DNA of 64,000 bases, taken from positions 8,540,501-8,604,500 of the forward strand of contig OZ038529.1 in assembly GCA_964036665.1 (NCBI GenBank), written 5' to 3'. The notes below the pieces were generated by a model, which was not told where the DNA came from, did no database searches, and saw only the letters and a program-made list of their open reading frames with translations. Positions 44,290 through 56,844 of the stretch are shown piece by piece; the stretch's first letter is position 1, and every line of letters begins with the position of its first letter. The stretch is from Gordius sp. MW1 (Eukaryota; Nematomorpha; Gordioida; Gordea; Gordiidae). The translations under genes were made by a program, and so were the position numbers.

Positions 44290-47031
44290 GATTTTCTGTT
44301 TTAAAAAAAAAGTTTCCCTTTTGTCAAGGGTATTGGCAGCTATACGGCGCCCCAATTCTTTCAGGAGGGCTTGGGTTTTAGGACCTATTGTTGTAAGGGT
44401 AGTGGTCACTATAGGGCAGAGGAGTGAGGAATTAAGTTCTGCGTATTTAGCTGACTTTATTCTTTCAGAATCGACAAGGGGGTCTTTGTTTTGGTTTGAG
44501 GGTGCAAAGGCTTCCGAACAAGTGTAGTCCCATGCTAGGCATAGCCCTTTTGCCCATGGGATGAGGGTCTGTCAATCGGGTCTCTTCTTGTCGCTAAGGC
44601 AAAGACCATTAGGCTCCAATTGGGAGGGAAAGCCAGCCTTATTGAATGTCTTCTGTAGAAGAGCATTAACAGATGTGTGACGTAAAAATCTGGCCTTATT
44701 AAATTTGCAATGTAGGCCGTGATGACCTTTTGTACCTACAGATGAGCCACATAAGTTGCATTGATGGGGGGCAACTATATACCTAGGCGGAGACCTGTTG
44801 CGATCCTGAACTCGTTGTTGGAGAGTTGAAGGTCATGGGTCCGACTTGGGATGGCCTCCAACTACTCGTGGCCGGACCTTGATGCAAAACTTCTTAAAGC
44901 TGGTAACTCCTCCAACGAAGCGCCCGATATAAGAGTTTTAAGGGCATGGTCGTAGAGAGGAGTGTTCCAACTTTTTTGAGAGTTTATGGTAGGGAATGGA
45001 GTGTTAGGGTCGGACAAAGAGCTCCACATGTAGCGATTTGGGTAAAGGGATCTGGTTGATCGATTATTTTGTCGATGATTGGTTTGGCTGAAAGTCGACT
45101 CGAGATGAAGGCCGACAAAGCTACTAGAGGGGGTGATCTCAGGCCCAAACCACCATATTTTGTGGGGAGACACGCTTGTTTCCATTGGGACCCTGTAAAA
45201 GAAAGGTTTGTGATTTCCTCGACTACACCTTTGAGTTTTTGGTCGAATATAGATAGAGCATTAGGATTTAAAAATGAGGTGGATGACCTGAAGATATGAT
45301 TTATCTTAGGTAAAGAATAGCAGTTTTTAATTAAAAAGAAAGCCTGGTGGGCTGGCAAGTAAGAAAGGAGGGGTTTGATTTCTACTAGTTTTTGTATTGT
45401 CTCTGTTAATGACTTGTTACAAGGGTGTGAGCCACCTACGGGAGATCCTAAGTGCGTTAGTTCGTTAGGGTGAATATGTTTGAAAGCGTCAAAGTATGGG
45501 CTAGGCTTAAAGAGTCAGTATTGTTTTTGCAAACCTCGGTCTTGCTATGATTTAGATGGAGACCAATTTTTGAAGCCTTGACTTCTAGATAAGAGAGAGC
45601 TTCTTTGACGTCTTCGGCATTTCCCTTGATGGTACCATCGTCTAGGTACCACAAGTTGAGTGATAGATTATATTTAGAGGCTAGGTCTTCAGTCAGGGAT
45701 TTTATACCTAGGCAGAGTAGTAGAAGGCCTAGCGGGTCTCCTTGTTGAATGCCGTCACTCGATGCAATTATTTTGGAATTAAAGTTGAGCATGGAAGTAG
45801 GAGAGTAGCATGCGTTAAGGAAAATGGAGTACTCGGGAAGAGATTTGTAAGCCTCGGTAAGAAGTGTGACCTGTAGATCGTGTTAAATGCGTTTTTGAAG
45901 TCAATCTTAGCTAGGATCGAATGGTCGGGATCGGCTAGGGCTATGCGAACAGCGTGAGAGGCGATTTCACAACCACCCTTGGTTCCGAAACCTAGTTGGA
46001 TAGGAGCTAATTGATCTGCAATGTCGGATTTTACTCGTGCAATGATAAGTTTGCAGCATATGCGTCTAAAAATTAAACCCATGGCAATTGGACGAAGGCC
46101 ACCATCAGGTTTGGTAAGAGATATTAAGGTGGCCCCAAAAAAATAGGGAGAGATCGCGTCAGGTACTAAGCCTTTAATAACCTAGTTAAGGAAGGTTGCT
46201 AGGGTGGATGTGAAGTGGCCAGACTGTGAGGTCTTGTTAATTCTATTAAATGTGAAGCACGGAAGCCGTCTAAACCAGAACCTACTGAGGATTTTTTAAA
46301 AGAACCGATAGCCTTGAGAATTTCGGGCGATGTGAAGTCCTTGAAGGGGGAGTTGATTGTAGGGGGAAATTGGGAGCAATTTCCTTCAGGGTGTTTAGTT
46401 TGTAAAGATTCGAAGGTTTCTTGAGTGTCTGGGGAAATTTTGCAGTCTGAATTGGCCAGGCGAAGGGCACCTTGGATGTCAAAGTGGTTGAGTTTTGAGG
46501 AAACCCGTTTGGCTCTTTGTTGAACTGATGTAATCTTATGGATGTGTGGCTCGTAGATAATGGGGGGGGGGTGATGAAACGTCCCATTTTGCTGAGTTTT
46601 GTTTAACCCAATTCGAGAGGGTACCTTTGTAATTTGATGGTGGTATTGAAAGGACACGGGAAGTAAATTGAAAAAGGTTGGTCCAATGGAGGGTGCTGCT
46701 TGGGTCCTTAGAGAGGTTTGAGATGGCATCAGTAAGGGCAATTAGAACTGGCACCTTTAGGGATGTTTTTTAGAATCCTGTTAACAGAATGAGGAATGTC
46801 TGAATATGTATTGGTGGTGGTGGTTTCGAGCGAGGAGTAGGTATTATGCAATAAATGGTTGTGAGTAGAGGTAGAAATCATGGGGACTGTAGCTGCTGGA
46901 TGTTTTCCAGAGCCTGGGCACCTCTGTTTTAATGGACCGTGAACGTAAATCAAATTAGAGAGGGTAATTGAAGCTAACCTGTAGCAGACTGGGCAGATTC
47001 CGGTTTGGGTTGAAGACTTTGTGTTGTTCAT
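44290..47031 (-). pseudogene. LINE-type retrotransposon with C-terminal endonuclease-like region, degenerate
   Basis: The minus strand encodes, in order: an N-terminal zinc-finger-like segment (CPVCYR...HGPLKQRCPGSG, near 46985-46910), a linker, reverse transcriptase (FKKSSVGSGLDGFRASHL; AKIDFKNAFNTI; GIQQGDPLG; LWYLDDG), a thumb region with YGGLGLRSPP (~45140), and at 44765-44560 a CX2C...HX4C knuckle (CNLCG...HHGLHC) with KKRPD, PW and WDYTC, resembling the C-terminal restriction-like endonuclease of some non-LTR retrotransposons. The 3' end lies near 44290. At least five frame changes or stops divide it (one TGA directly after KKRPD), so it is inactive. The clade cannot be named with confidence. 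Confidence 0.8.
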
Positions 47032-47599
47032 GTAGAAGGATTATGGATATTTGGGATAAACCTTTAGTAGAGTAAAATGGCAGCTATTTTGATGTTTGGT
47101 ATTCAACAGTTGGATTGTCATGGAAATAACTGTTAGGAGATATTGTTAAATGGTTTTTTTTGCCTTTGATAGGCGTAAAGGCTTGGTAAAGGTTAGAAAA
47201 AATAAATTAAATCTTAAATTAATTAAGGTAAGTAATTAATTATTTGTATCAGCACACCACTAATAAGAGTTCTATTAATACCAATGAGTTTTTCCATATA
47301 ATTCGGAAATTTTTTTTGTCAATGGGGCCCCCCCCCCCCGGCAACGCCCCTGGATGGAGTTAATACGTTAAATTGTCGATTAAATTTAGCACACAGCCAT
47401 TTGGGTGGGATTTGGTTTGGGTTAAAAATTTTAAAACACTTTGCGATCGGATTCGAGTTGAAAGGCTTGCTAGTGGTTTTGAAAGGTGACTTTGTAGACC
47501 TCTCCTCAGGATATGCATCGTGTTCGGGGATCTCTGATAAAGAAGGCTCTGTGAGAAATTAGGACGACGTTCTCCGCCTTAGATCGAACCGATACCCAC
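47032..47599. other. Junction between two retroelements
   Basis: No gene seen. It separates the 5' end of the minus-strand LINE from the plus-strand reverse transcriptase fossil. A C-run followed by CGGCAACGCCCCTGG near 47330-47351 resembles a hAT-like MITE right end. Confidence 0.4.
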
Positions 47600-49205
47600 T
47601 ATTACCGAACCGTCTAACATCCCCAATTTTCCCGCTTTCTGGTATATTAACAACGGTAATATTACCCCCTTCCCCTCTCCCCTAGACTTAGAAACTACTT
47701 TACTTCGTCCCCATCCCACTCAGTCCTATTTACTTATAATGTTGCAAAAAAGGGTTTCAAACCCAAATTTAATAGGAGAGCCCTGGCTAACAATAATTGG
47801 CAATATATTACCCCCAGATAGGTTCGGCCCATACCTAGGATTCACCGAGGGCTTATCCAACAAATTACATCTTCCCATATTGTTAAGCGCAATCAAAGAA
47901 CCATCGCATCCCCCATGTACTTCATCCCCAAATCAGATGGTTCCCCGAGAATGATCGCGGACCTCTCCATAATTTCCAAAAATTGCGCAAATTATCCCTT
48001 TTCCCTTAAATCAATCCCTTTGATCGCAAAACCTCGGGGCTTGGCGAATTTTGCCTGTAAAATTGATATGAAGAGTGCTTTTTTCTCCATACCATTAGAC
48101 CCTTCAATCTCCCATTTATTTGGTTTTAAATCCGGCAGGCACAAATATTGCTACAAAGTCCTCCCGATAGGGGCATTCTTCCCGCCTTTCTTACTCCAAC
48201 AAATATTGGTAGCTTCGGCGCCAAACCAATCACAACCTCTAAATACGACGTATACCTTGATGATATTCTCATCTACGGGCCCGAGGCATCACATGTCCAT
48301 AATGACACCAAAAACTTTATCAAACTAGCACGAAAATGGAACCTTTCCATCAACTTAAGAACGGAAACCACCCCACAAAGAATGCTTAACTATCTTGGAA
48401 TTTATATCAACCTAGGGCGACATGAATTATCCATCGACGCGAAATTCTTTAGAAAGATTGATGCAGCTATAATCATAATCCAACACTTCCTCTCCCACAA
48501 CCATCAACCACACACTCTAGTATCACAAACCAGTCTTGGCATCCTAACCCACTGCACATACATGGTAACAGGGTGGACAAAGTTTTTCTCACCTGCTTAT
48601 AACTTATGTCTCGGAGATCACCCTCAACTCTTTATCCAAAAAGCCATATCCTTAAAATCCCTCATGAACAACCCACTCCCTAAGACCACAACATATGATG
48701 GCACGGCTTACGGTGATGCCTTCACCAGCCAAATCGGTATATACTTTATGGCCGAATTCATATCGATATCGATCCCAGATGCGTTATCAATGTTCCGATG
48801 CCAAAACTACACCCCACAATCAACTTGTTGGAACTACTGGCTGTCCCACTAGCATACCTCAGGGTAATTGTGGAATACCCAAATATGACGCCCTCTATCT
48901 TCACAAAATCCAAAACAGCCTTCTATATTTACAAAAAAAGTTCCGCTCATGCCCCGCATTTGGAAGGAGCTTCGACATGGATAAACGGATTCAAATGAGT
49001 ACCTACCCACTGATCAAAACATGGCAGATCTCCCATCCAGAGAATTCTTTAATGACGAATACATGGTTGACCTTTTATCACAAAAGTGCACACCCACCTA
49101 CGACATTCCTCAAGAAAGTTACCAACAAATGGATAATCGGATAAGAACTACAACCAGTTTGCGTTTGCTTAAACACCGTAAAAGCGTCTATATACTATAA
49201 TTTAA
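47600..49205 (+). pseudogene. Fossil reverse transcriptase-RNase H element (DIRS-like or hepadnavirus-like)
   Basis: The plus strand has reverse transcriptase landmarks (FIPKSDGSPRMIADLS; KIDMKSAFFSIPLDP; YLDDILIYG; LNYLGIYIN), then an RNase H-like segment and a short NMADLPSR motif. No protease, integrase, capsid or envelope frame is seen next to it, and no LTRs or terminal repeats were found. The RT-RNase H order with a C-terminal N-x-AD-x-PSR motif occurs in DIRS-type tyrosine-recombinase retroelements and also in hepadnavirus polymerases; I cannot decide between them. It is broken, with several breaks, and is old. Confidence 0.65.
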
Positions 49206-49888
49206 CACCATAAAATACCCACTTTATTCTTTGTCTCTCGCGTGCTTACCCGTCGTACTGCCCCTTTTACCTAAATTTTTCATTTATTGATACATATACT
49301 CTTACACGTGTTTTATAATAGAAATATAAAATAAATTCTAGATTAAACAAAGTGCGGATTTGTGGCGACTTTCGGAAGACTATCTTGACGATTTTACTAT
49401 ACTAGATTTGTCCTTTAAAATATTTGACGTATCTTGCTTTATATGTTTCAAGCAATCCTCTTCTATTATTGCCAAATTGTCGTGATGTTAGACCAAAAAA
49501 CTTTTTATATAAAAATAATTGGATACATTACGTATGTACAAGGCCTAAAGATAAGAAAGTTTAACAAAATCTTTTAAAACATGCAACACAAGATAAATGA
49601 TCAGGCGGGTTAATCTAAATAATACAAAAGCATTTAATCACACCACACCTATCAATTTCTATGCCAATGCTAAAGTTTTTCTATGCCTATATCTCCCTAT
49701 TATTTTTGGCTCGGCAAAATATTTAATGAATTTTATTATCTACCGTACCTTTTTTAATAATATTCCTATAAAGACATATACATAAATACAACTTTCTGTG
49801 CAAATTGTATTTTTCCATTTTAATTATAATTAACAAGTTGTTTCAAATAAGCTAACTTTAAAGTTTATAAGTCCGGGCCAGCCCACTG
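49206..49888. other. Non-genic AT-rich stretch
   Basis: No gene, repeat end or RNA was recognised here. Confidence 0.4.
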
Positions 49889-49896
49889 ATATGAAT

Positions 49897-50688
49897 TAGA
49901 GGTGTGCACGGATCAATCCGATCCGACCGAATTCGTCCGAACTCAGATCGGATCAACATTTTAATATTGGAAGTCGGATCGGATCGGATGAACATTTTAT
50001 TTTAGTCGGATCGGATCGGATTTTCAAATTTAAAATAAACAATAATAAGTTCTAATTAATTAAATTAATAATTTTTAGTATACCTTATCATAATTATCTT
50101 TGCATTCTTTTTTTAATTTACCATTTTTGATGCCCAATACCACCTTTCACCTAACTTACCCTAATATATTTATCAGTATTTCCCTAGCGTTTTTCCCTAG
50201 CTAGACTTTCTTGTTTGGCCAGAAAGGAGCTAGTGTCAATGATAAATCAGCATCTCCCGTTTCCTTTTTAGCACACGCATCTCTTTCTATCTCAACTCAA
50301 CTCCGAATATCAATCACAATCTCCCCTTTCCTTAAAGCAGACGCGTAGCTCCTTTCCCCGAATTAAACCAGAAAATTGAGATTCTTTATTATTTTTATAT
50401 GATAATATGGAATTAGTCACATAAAATTTTATATTTATTTCAGGTCTATTAAAATTGCTATACCTTATTTTTATGTATTTTGAATTTAATCATCAATAAA
50501 AAGTTCTGTTCGTAAAATTTTAATTTAAAAATTTCGGATCAGATCGGATCGTATTTAGATTTTAAAAAACTCGGATCGGATCGGATTTAGATTTTAAAAA
50601 ACTCGTATCGGATCGGATGGATATAAAGTTTTTCAAAAACCCCTCAAATCGGATCGGATCAAAAAAATTTGATCCGTGCACACCTCTA
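49897..50688. mobile_element. hAT-type non-autonomous element, 792 bp
   Basis: Ends TAGAGGTGTGCACGGATC / GATCCGTGCACACCTCTA and an exact 8-bp duplication ATATGAAT at 49889-49896 and 50689-50696. Subterminal arrays of CGGATCGGATC occur at both ends, as expected for hAT transposase binding sites. No coding frame. Confidence 0.9.
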
Positions 50689-51178
50689 ATATGAATACAG
50701 TTGATAAGTGAGTCGTCAATATATATATTTCTCAATTGATTTTAACATAAATGATTCTTATTTTAAATAAAACTTGCAAAAACACCTTAAAACTCGATGC
50801 CTAGCAGCAATTAATACTTATACTAAGGTGTCGTACGATGACTTTTACCTAAATATCGAAAAATAAAGTGAATAAATAAATAGCTCTAATAACGTTAAAA
50901 AGATTCATATTTGACATTATAAAATAACACAATTCAAAGCTTTATTACTCCACGTTAATAAATTATTTAACAAATAATTGCATGATAGATTGTGACTTCG
51001 TTAGAGATAATAGATGAGATGATGATTTTGAGGTTAGCAGTGATAAATTTAAAACTCGAATTCACAGCCAAGCTTCACTCAATAATTTTAAATAAAATAC
51101 ATCGGGGTTTTGATGGAACCTGGCTCCTTTGTAAGATGAAGGCGAAATGAATGTTGATAGCAAATACCAATTTGAATT

Positions 51179-54100
51179 TCATAAGGAATTAGTGGAATTG
51201 GTGCCACAGAGAGGTTTCCCTTTTGTAGTAGGGCTTTGCATTGAATTCAACGCCTTCATAAATTTAGCTTTATCCAAAATTTCTTTTGCAGTTATTTTTG
51301 GGGCTTGACGAAATTGGACAAGCGATTTATTGCCATTTTTGACACCCTGTAAGGCAGGCGCTGGGGGTCGATGCATGCGCGAGGGATTGAAGTGATCACA
51401 GTAAGCACATTTGAAAGCTTGAAATACATTAGGAATTGAAAACTTTAATCTCATATTCATTTCGAACAAAATTTGAGGTAAAAGCTTTAATATTATAGTT
51501 TCATATAAATTTAATATCAAACAACTTCATACATTCATCAAATGACTCTTGAAGTTTTAAAAAATATAAAACCAAGATGGGGAATATAATACTGCTAAGC
51601 ATGTGTTAGTTTGGCCAATGCTTGTTAGTTTAAAGGATTCGCAAATAATATACCTGATGTACATCAAATAATTAAAATAAATTCTTAAAAAATGAAGATG
51701 AATTATTGTCTAGCATAAAATAGAAGAAGCAAACATAAACAAATTAAAGCTGGCTCACCTCTTTTAAATAAAAGTGGTACACAATAGTTTAGCTAAACTA
51801 AAATATATTAACAATCTAAAAGTCAACCAGCATTTTGAATAGCCAAGTTCAAAAGGCAACACAATGAGCTAAAAAATATTCCTTCTATTAGTGATTTTAG
51901 TACAATTACTGCTCATTATAGATGTTATTTAAGCGAAAACACTTTGGCAAAGTCTTTAAAAGGCTAATACATTGTCTTACCTAAAGTTCCCTTACCAGAT
52001 TAGCACATCCCCTGATAGAAATTATATTAAGGCTTATTATGTTCATAAATATATTTTAAAATGCAAAACATATCAGTGTAAAGTACATCAGTTTCCTAGC
52101 CTTTTTAAGCCCTCAAGAAGCCTAAGCAGTAGTGTTGTAAACGGGTGGGTTTGGCTTGGTTGACCTTTGGTTGTAGTCGATTAAACATAAACGGACCAAA
52201 GATTTGACCAAAAAACGTTTGGTCTGTATATGCGACTAAGAAAACCCGACCAAAAAACCTTTAGTGCGTTAATCTTTAATCGGCTAAAACCAGGAGTCGA
52301 CCGAACAAAACCCAGCCCTTTTTAAAACACTGCTAAGCAGATATATAAAGTATCAAAATCTGTTTGAATTTAACAACAACAAAAGAAACAATCAGGATGG
52401 GGCTTATAAAATAAAATTCCCGAAAATTGCATGGATAAAGAAGATCTCGTACCCAGGTATGGAAATTCTTCCTTCATCGCCATACCATTGTGGGAATGGC
52501 AAGCGGTGCATATGAGCGCGTATCTGTATTCGGGCCCGTCGTTGATGAAATACTCAATCACCCTGTCGATATAGCCCGACGTTTGGGCCAATATTGGTCT
52601 GGGAGTTCGTGGCGGTCCCTTACCCATCTTTAGGTTATGCTGGGCTATGAGACTCTGAGCATGGGACAAAGGAGGGGCTATGAGGCAGGAAGGATGACGA
52701 AGAAAAATGTATGATTACTTCGCTGATGGTATAAGAATGAAAAATATTTATACAAAAGTAGTAACGAACAAAAAATATAAAGATGCGTTATGATGGGTGT
52801 GAAGCTTTCTGCGTTTTTTATGCCAGATTATGTTTTTATTATGTATCTCTCCAAATAACACACGGAGCCGAAAAAGTGTGTATTGCCAACATTTGTTTTG
52901 AATCCAACTTTGATGCGATAATATCAAAAAGCAGGCTAACATTTACCTTAAAAACTGCAATCTTACTTCATTTTAATATATAGACGACGACAAATAACAT
53001 TCCATAACGGGGTTTTCACAGTGTGAATAGACATTGGGCAAAATAATGCAAATAATTATTTTGCTAAACCATTTAAGACTAAAAACCTATTTATAAGAAA
53101 TTTTTTTGATCAAACCAAACCTCTCTAATCGCGGTTATATAGAAGTGGTAGTAACATAAATTACAATGAAAATATTATGATGAAGTATTTGCAAAGCAAA
53201 ATCTTAAAAGATGGAACTTTGCTCGTCCTTAAATAAAAAATTATAATATATTCAGGTCAAAAACACCCGCTAAAAAGGCGTTTTATAGATAGATGCGGCA
53301 TACATGTTGTAATAGTGTCATTTAACGCAAAAGTATAGTTAAAACAAAGATATGGCCCAGGGAATCAACACAAACTCTACAATGTCTAGCTAAGATGATG
53401 ATAAGACTATCAAAACGTCTGTAAATTCGCGCCCCCGTACCATAATATTAAAAACCACTCTACATCAAATTTACAAATAAAAGGAACGCGCCAACTAATA
53501 GCGTACGTGATTGTATCTTATTCAAGTGCAAATAATTGTTAATCGTTGTAGGCTGCGCACCGGACACTGGTGGTGAAGTTGATGGAGTGTTAGGAAGGGA
53601 TGGAGCATCAACATGATCGGGAGCAGCAGCAGCAGTAGGAGATCTTAAGGGGGATGACGTCTTAATTCTTTGCCGCAAATCTATGATCGAATGCACAATA
53701 AAATAAACACGTATAACAGTTGATGAAATATCTATTGTTTTTATCATAACAAGGGGATTAAATTCATCAAGGGATTGCTTGTTACTTAAACTACTACCTT
53801 TACCGCATAAATTGTTATACATAATAAGACAGGGCAATAACAACTTTCCAACTATTTCTAAAGTTATGATTGTATGTCATTCCAAAGCATTTCTCATCAG
53901 AAAGTTCACTAACAAACGACAGATTACAAGTTTCAAAATCGATAGGGAAGTTCAAATAGTCTTGGAGTAGCACAAAAAATTGGGGGAACGGGGAGGTAAG
54001 GAATGGCTAAGCCAAAGTAGTACTTTTAAAAGTGCTTTAAGGTTCAAATTTTAAAATGCGCTTTGTTACGCAAAACTAAAACGATATATCATTTAAAATC

Positions 54101-56844
54101 AATAAAAGTTAACAGTATTCGGTAAATAATTAGTAAAAAGTGAAAAAGAATAAAAACACTTCAGGAGGCCGAACCTAAAATTTCAACATATGCAATACGA
54201 CAAAAATGATCTAAACGCATACTAGGTGATTCTCTAGAATCGAATGGAATGGAACGACGGGTGTAAGGAGAGTCAAATCTTTCCAAAATTTCCAAGGCGT
54301 TCTTATATGTTTCGGTGCTTTTGATGTTATTTAGCTAATTTGGTAAATGGAAAATCGGCATTAATCAAGTACCATTATTAATACTGTAAAATATTTTATT
54401 AAACAAGGAGAATACTTAAAGCCTGCTCTAGAGGAAAGACTATATTTCAAAGCAATTGCGTAACTAATGTTTAAAAAATATAATTAAAAAAATAGCTTTG
54501 CTTAAAAACAGAGGCTGCTTTGGTTTTAAAAGATTGGGCAATGATTAAAATAAAGCTAACAACCAATTTTTAAGAGTTCAAATTATATATAATCATTTTG
54601 TATAAAAATTATTTTACCATTTAATTCCATCATAAATTTATAAATTACTTATCAAAAATGATTTAAATTTAACTGATTAGCCTCAATAGGTAATAATTAA
54701 ATATGCTAGAGTATTCTTACTTATTAATTAGTATAGGCAACACAGTAAGATAGTAACATGTTATGTATATGTTGTTAAAAAACAATAAAGAATTTTTAAT
54801 TGTTTTTTGCCTTACAAACAATTTAAAGTGTATTGCATAAAATTACTCACAATATCTTCCTTCTGGTTCAAGAGTTCTTTTATTTTTATGTCTAAAAAAT
54901 AAATTGAATTAGGTATAACCATGTAATTTATTATTAAGATTATATTGAATAAAAGGATAAATTATCTAAATTAGAAATAAACAAGTATAGTACCATAATT
55001 TGATTTTTGATTTTCATAATAGAGTCTTAGAAGGTTGATCATGAGCCATATTCTGATTGAATAAAAATAAAATAAATTACATAAAACCAATGATTCGAAA
55101 TAAAACAAGTGGGTCTCCTTAGTAAATTCAATACTAATCAACAATAATTAGCATATTAAAAAGAAAATTATCTTTTTATTCAAAATTTGCAACAAAGAAT
55201 GTGTCAATATATGAAGATATTCAATTTTGGATATTTTAGTCCCATTAAAGCCTACGATCAATTTGACAAACGCAAAAATACCATATTTAGTATAGAAATT
55301 TGCATACTTAAAGACCTTTTCATATTATCAAATTTAGTTTTTATTAAAGATGATATATGTTTGCTAATTAAAAGGCTCAAAAAATAGTGTCCTGTCTTTA
55401 TGGGTTAATCTAGCATTTGCAATAGAACTTAATACTTATAAATTTGATGTGGACTAAAATCATTTTTTATATAATTTTAATCTAACCTTCCAACATATCC
55501 TAGTACACCATCTCAGTTTAATGACTAAATATATTTATTCAAATAGTTACTTAAAAACTAAGTTGTAAATATATTAAGGGAGACAAAGTATGAATAAGTT
55601 CAAAAAACTGTAAGGATGTTTAAGAGGTTTTTGTGATTTAAATCTATCCTCTACAGCATGAATATGATAGAATGAATAAAATAAAGAATAATGTTTTTAT
55701 AATTTAGTATGCCAAATTATTTTAGTAATATTGGTCAAAAAATGGGTAAAAAGAAAGAAATTTTTTTAAAGAAATTCTATACAGATCTAAATTTTAATTA
55801 AAAACAAGGTATTAATTATAGACCAAAACTAAGCAAAATTTCCATCAAATATTCTTAAAAAACAGTTTAACAAGTTAAATGAAAATTCAAATGACTTTTA
55901 AGAGCATCTGTTAATGTCCTAAATTCTAAAAAATCAATTAGTTTAAATGAAATGATAAAGATTATAATTAAAATGACAAATTGTTTGATGTAGCCAAACT
56001 CTTATATATTTTTGTCAATCTCCAAAATTTATCAATAATGTTTCTTGACTTATTTAAGGTTTCATATCTTGAGGTATTAGATTAGTTTATTTTAATAAAA
56101 AAAATGATTTGTAAGGTAATTAGAGAAATGTATCATGCATTTTTATAAAATTACAAAAATCTTATCCTAAGGATTATTAATCTAAAACTTATATTAAAAA
56201 TTATAGAATTACCATATCAAACTAACAGTTTTAACAATCTTTACAGCTTAGCAAAAAGCTATACTCATATACTTATATCATAATGTTTATGAATAGACTA
56301 TATATGCAATTATTTTAGTAAAGTAAACAAAAAACACAATTATCAAAAAATTATAAAAAAAGTGTACTCAGCCAAGTGTAAAAGCTTTCCAAATTTCTAA
56401 TTTTATGACAACCCAGCAGAGAAAATGATTTTAAAACCTTATTTTACAGTTTCCGGAGCATTAATAACTAATATCCTACAGTTGATAATTTTTTCATAAA
56501 AAAAACTTATTTACAAGAGAGGTATGGCTAAAAGCCCACCGATTGCTAGAATTCTTTGGCCAAACATTAATGGTGTATAGAAGTATAAAATTAGTGCCCC
56601 CATAAAGGTCATAATCAAGGCATACATCATGAGCTTAGCAGAATATTTTTTATATCGTAAAATATTAAAGTTTTCATAATCGCGTAAATGGCGAATATCC
56701 TATATAATATTAAATAAAAAAAATTAATCTACTTCATCAATTTTTTCTAAAATTTCAATTGTTGACGATTTTGACTAAATAACACATTAATTTATAATCA
56801 ATGTATTATTCAATACCTTAAATATCGCTAAGAAAGCTCCCATT
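51179..56844 (-). CDS. Lnpk: Lunapark, ER three-way-junction protein (about nine exons)
   Basis: Exons on the minus strand: 56844-56817, 56774-56733, 56699-56515, 55052-54994, 54891-54851, 54334 to 54217 or 54199, 53680 to 53561 or 53507, 52677-52453, 51417-51179. Phases agree throughout except exon 1. Product about 350 aa. Lunapark stabilises three-way junctions of the tubular ER. Features in order: MGAFLAIF start (N-myristoylation-type Gly2), SSTIEILEKIDE, two membrane segments (LMMYALIMTFMGALILYFY; IGGLLAIPLL plus IWLMINLLRLYY), a coiled region with ETYKNALEILERFD, a Pro/Ser-rich linker from LRQRIKTSSPLRSP, GYIDRVIEYFINDGPEYRYA and the zinc ribbon CTACHSHNGMAM...FKCAYCDHFNPSR. Exon 1 has one A too many for its frame (TTTTAAG before the donor gives TAA), either an assembly homopolymer error, a real lesion, or a sign that another first exon is used. 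Confidence 0.9.
52130..52332. mobile_element. hAT-like MITE in Lunapark intron
   Basis: 203 bases with ends TAGTGTTGTAAACGGGTGGG / CCCTTTTTAAAACACTG and an exact 8-bp duplication CTAAGCAG at 52122-52129 and 52333-52340. Same family as 43537-43739. Confidence 0.88.
55268..55410. repeat. Dispersed repeat, copy 1 (Lunapark intron)
   Basis: It begins CGCAAAAATACCATATTTAG and ends near TCTTTATGGGTTAA. It matches 63289-63482 over its length, which carries about 50 extra bases. Family unknown. Confidence 0.6.

Noticed and set aside
47739-49144. Host gene reading of the overlapping plus-strand frames
   Set aside because: The frames together carry reverse transcriptase and RNase H motifs and are broken; this is a fossil retroelement, not a host gene.
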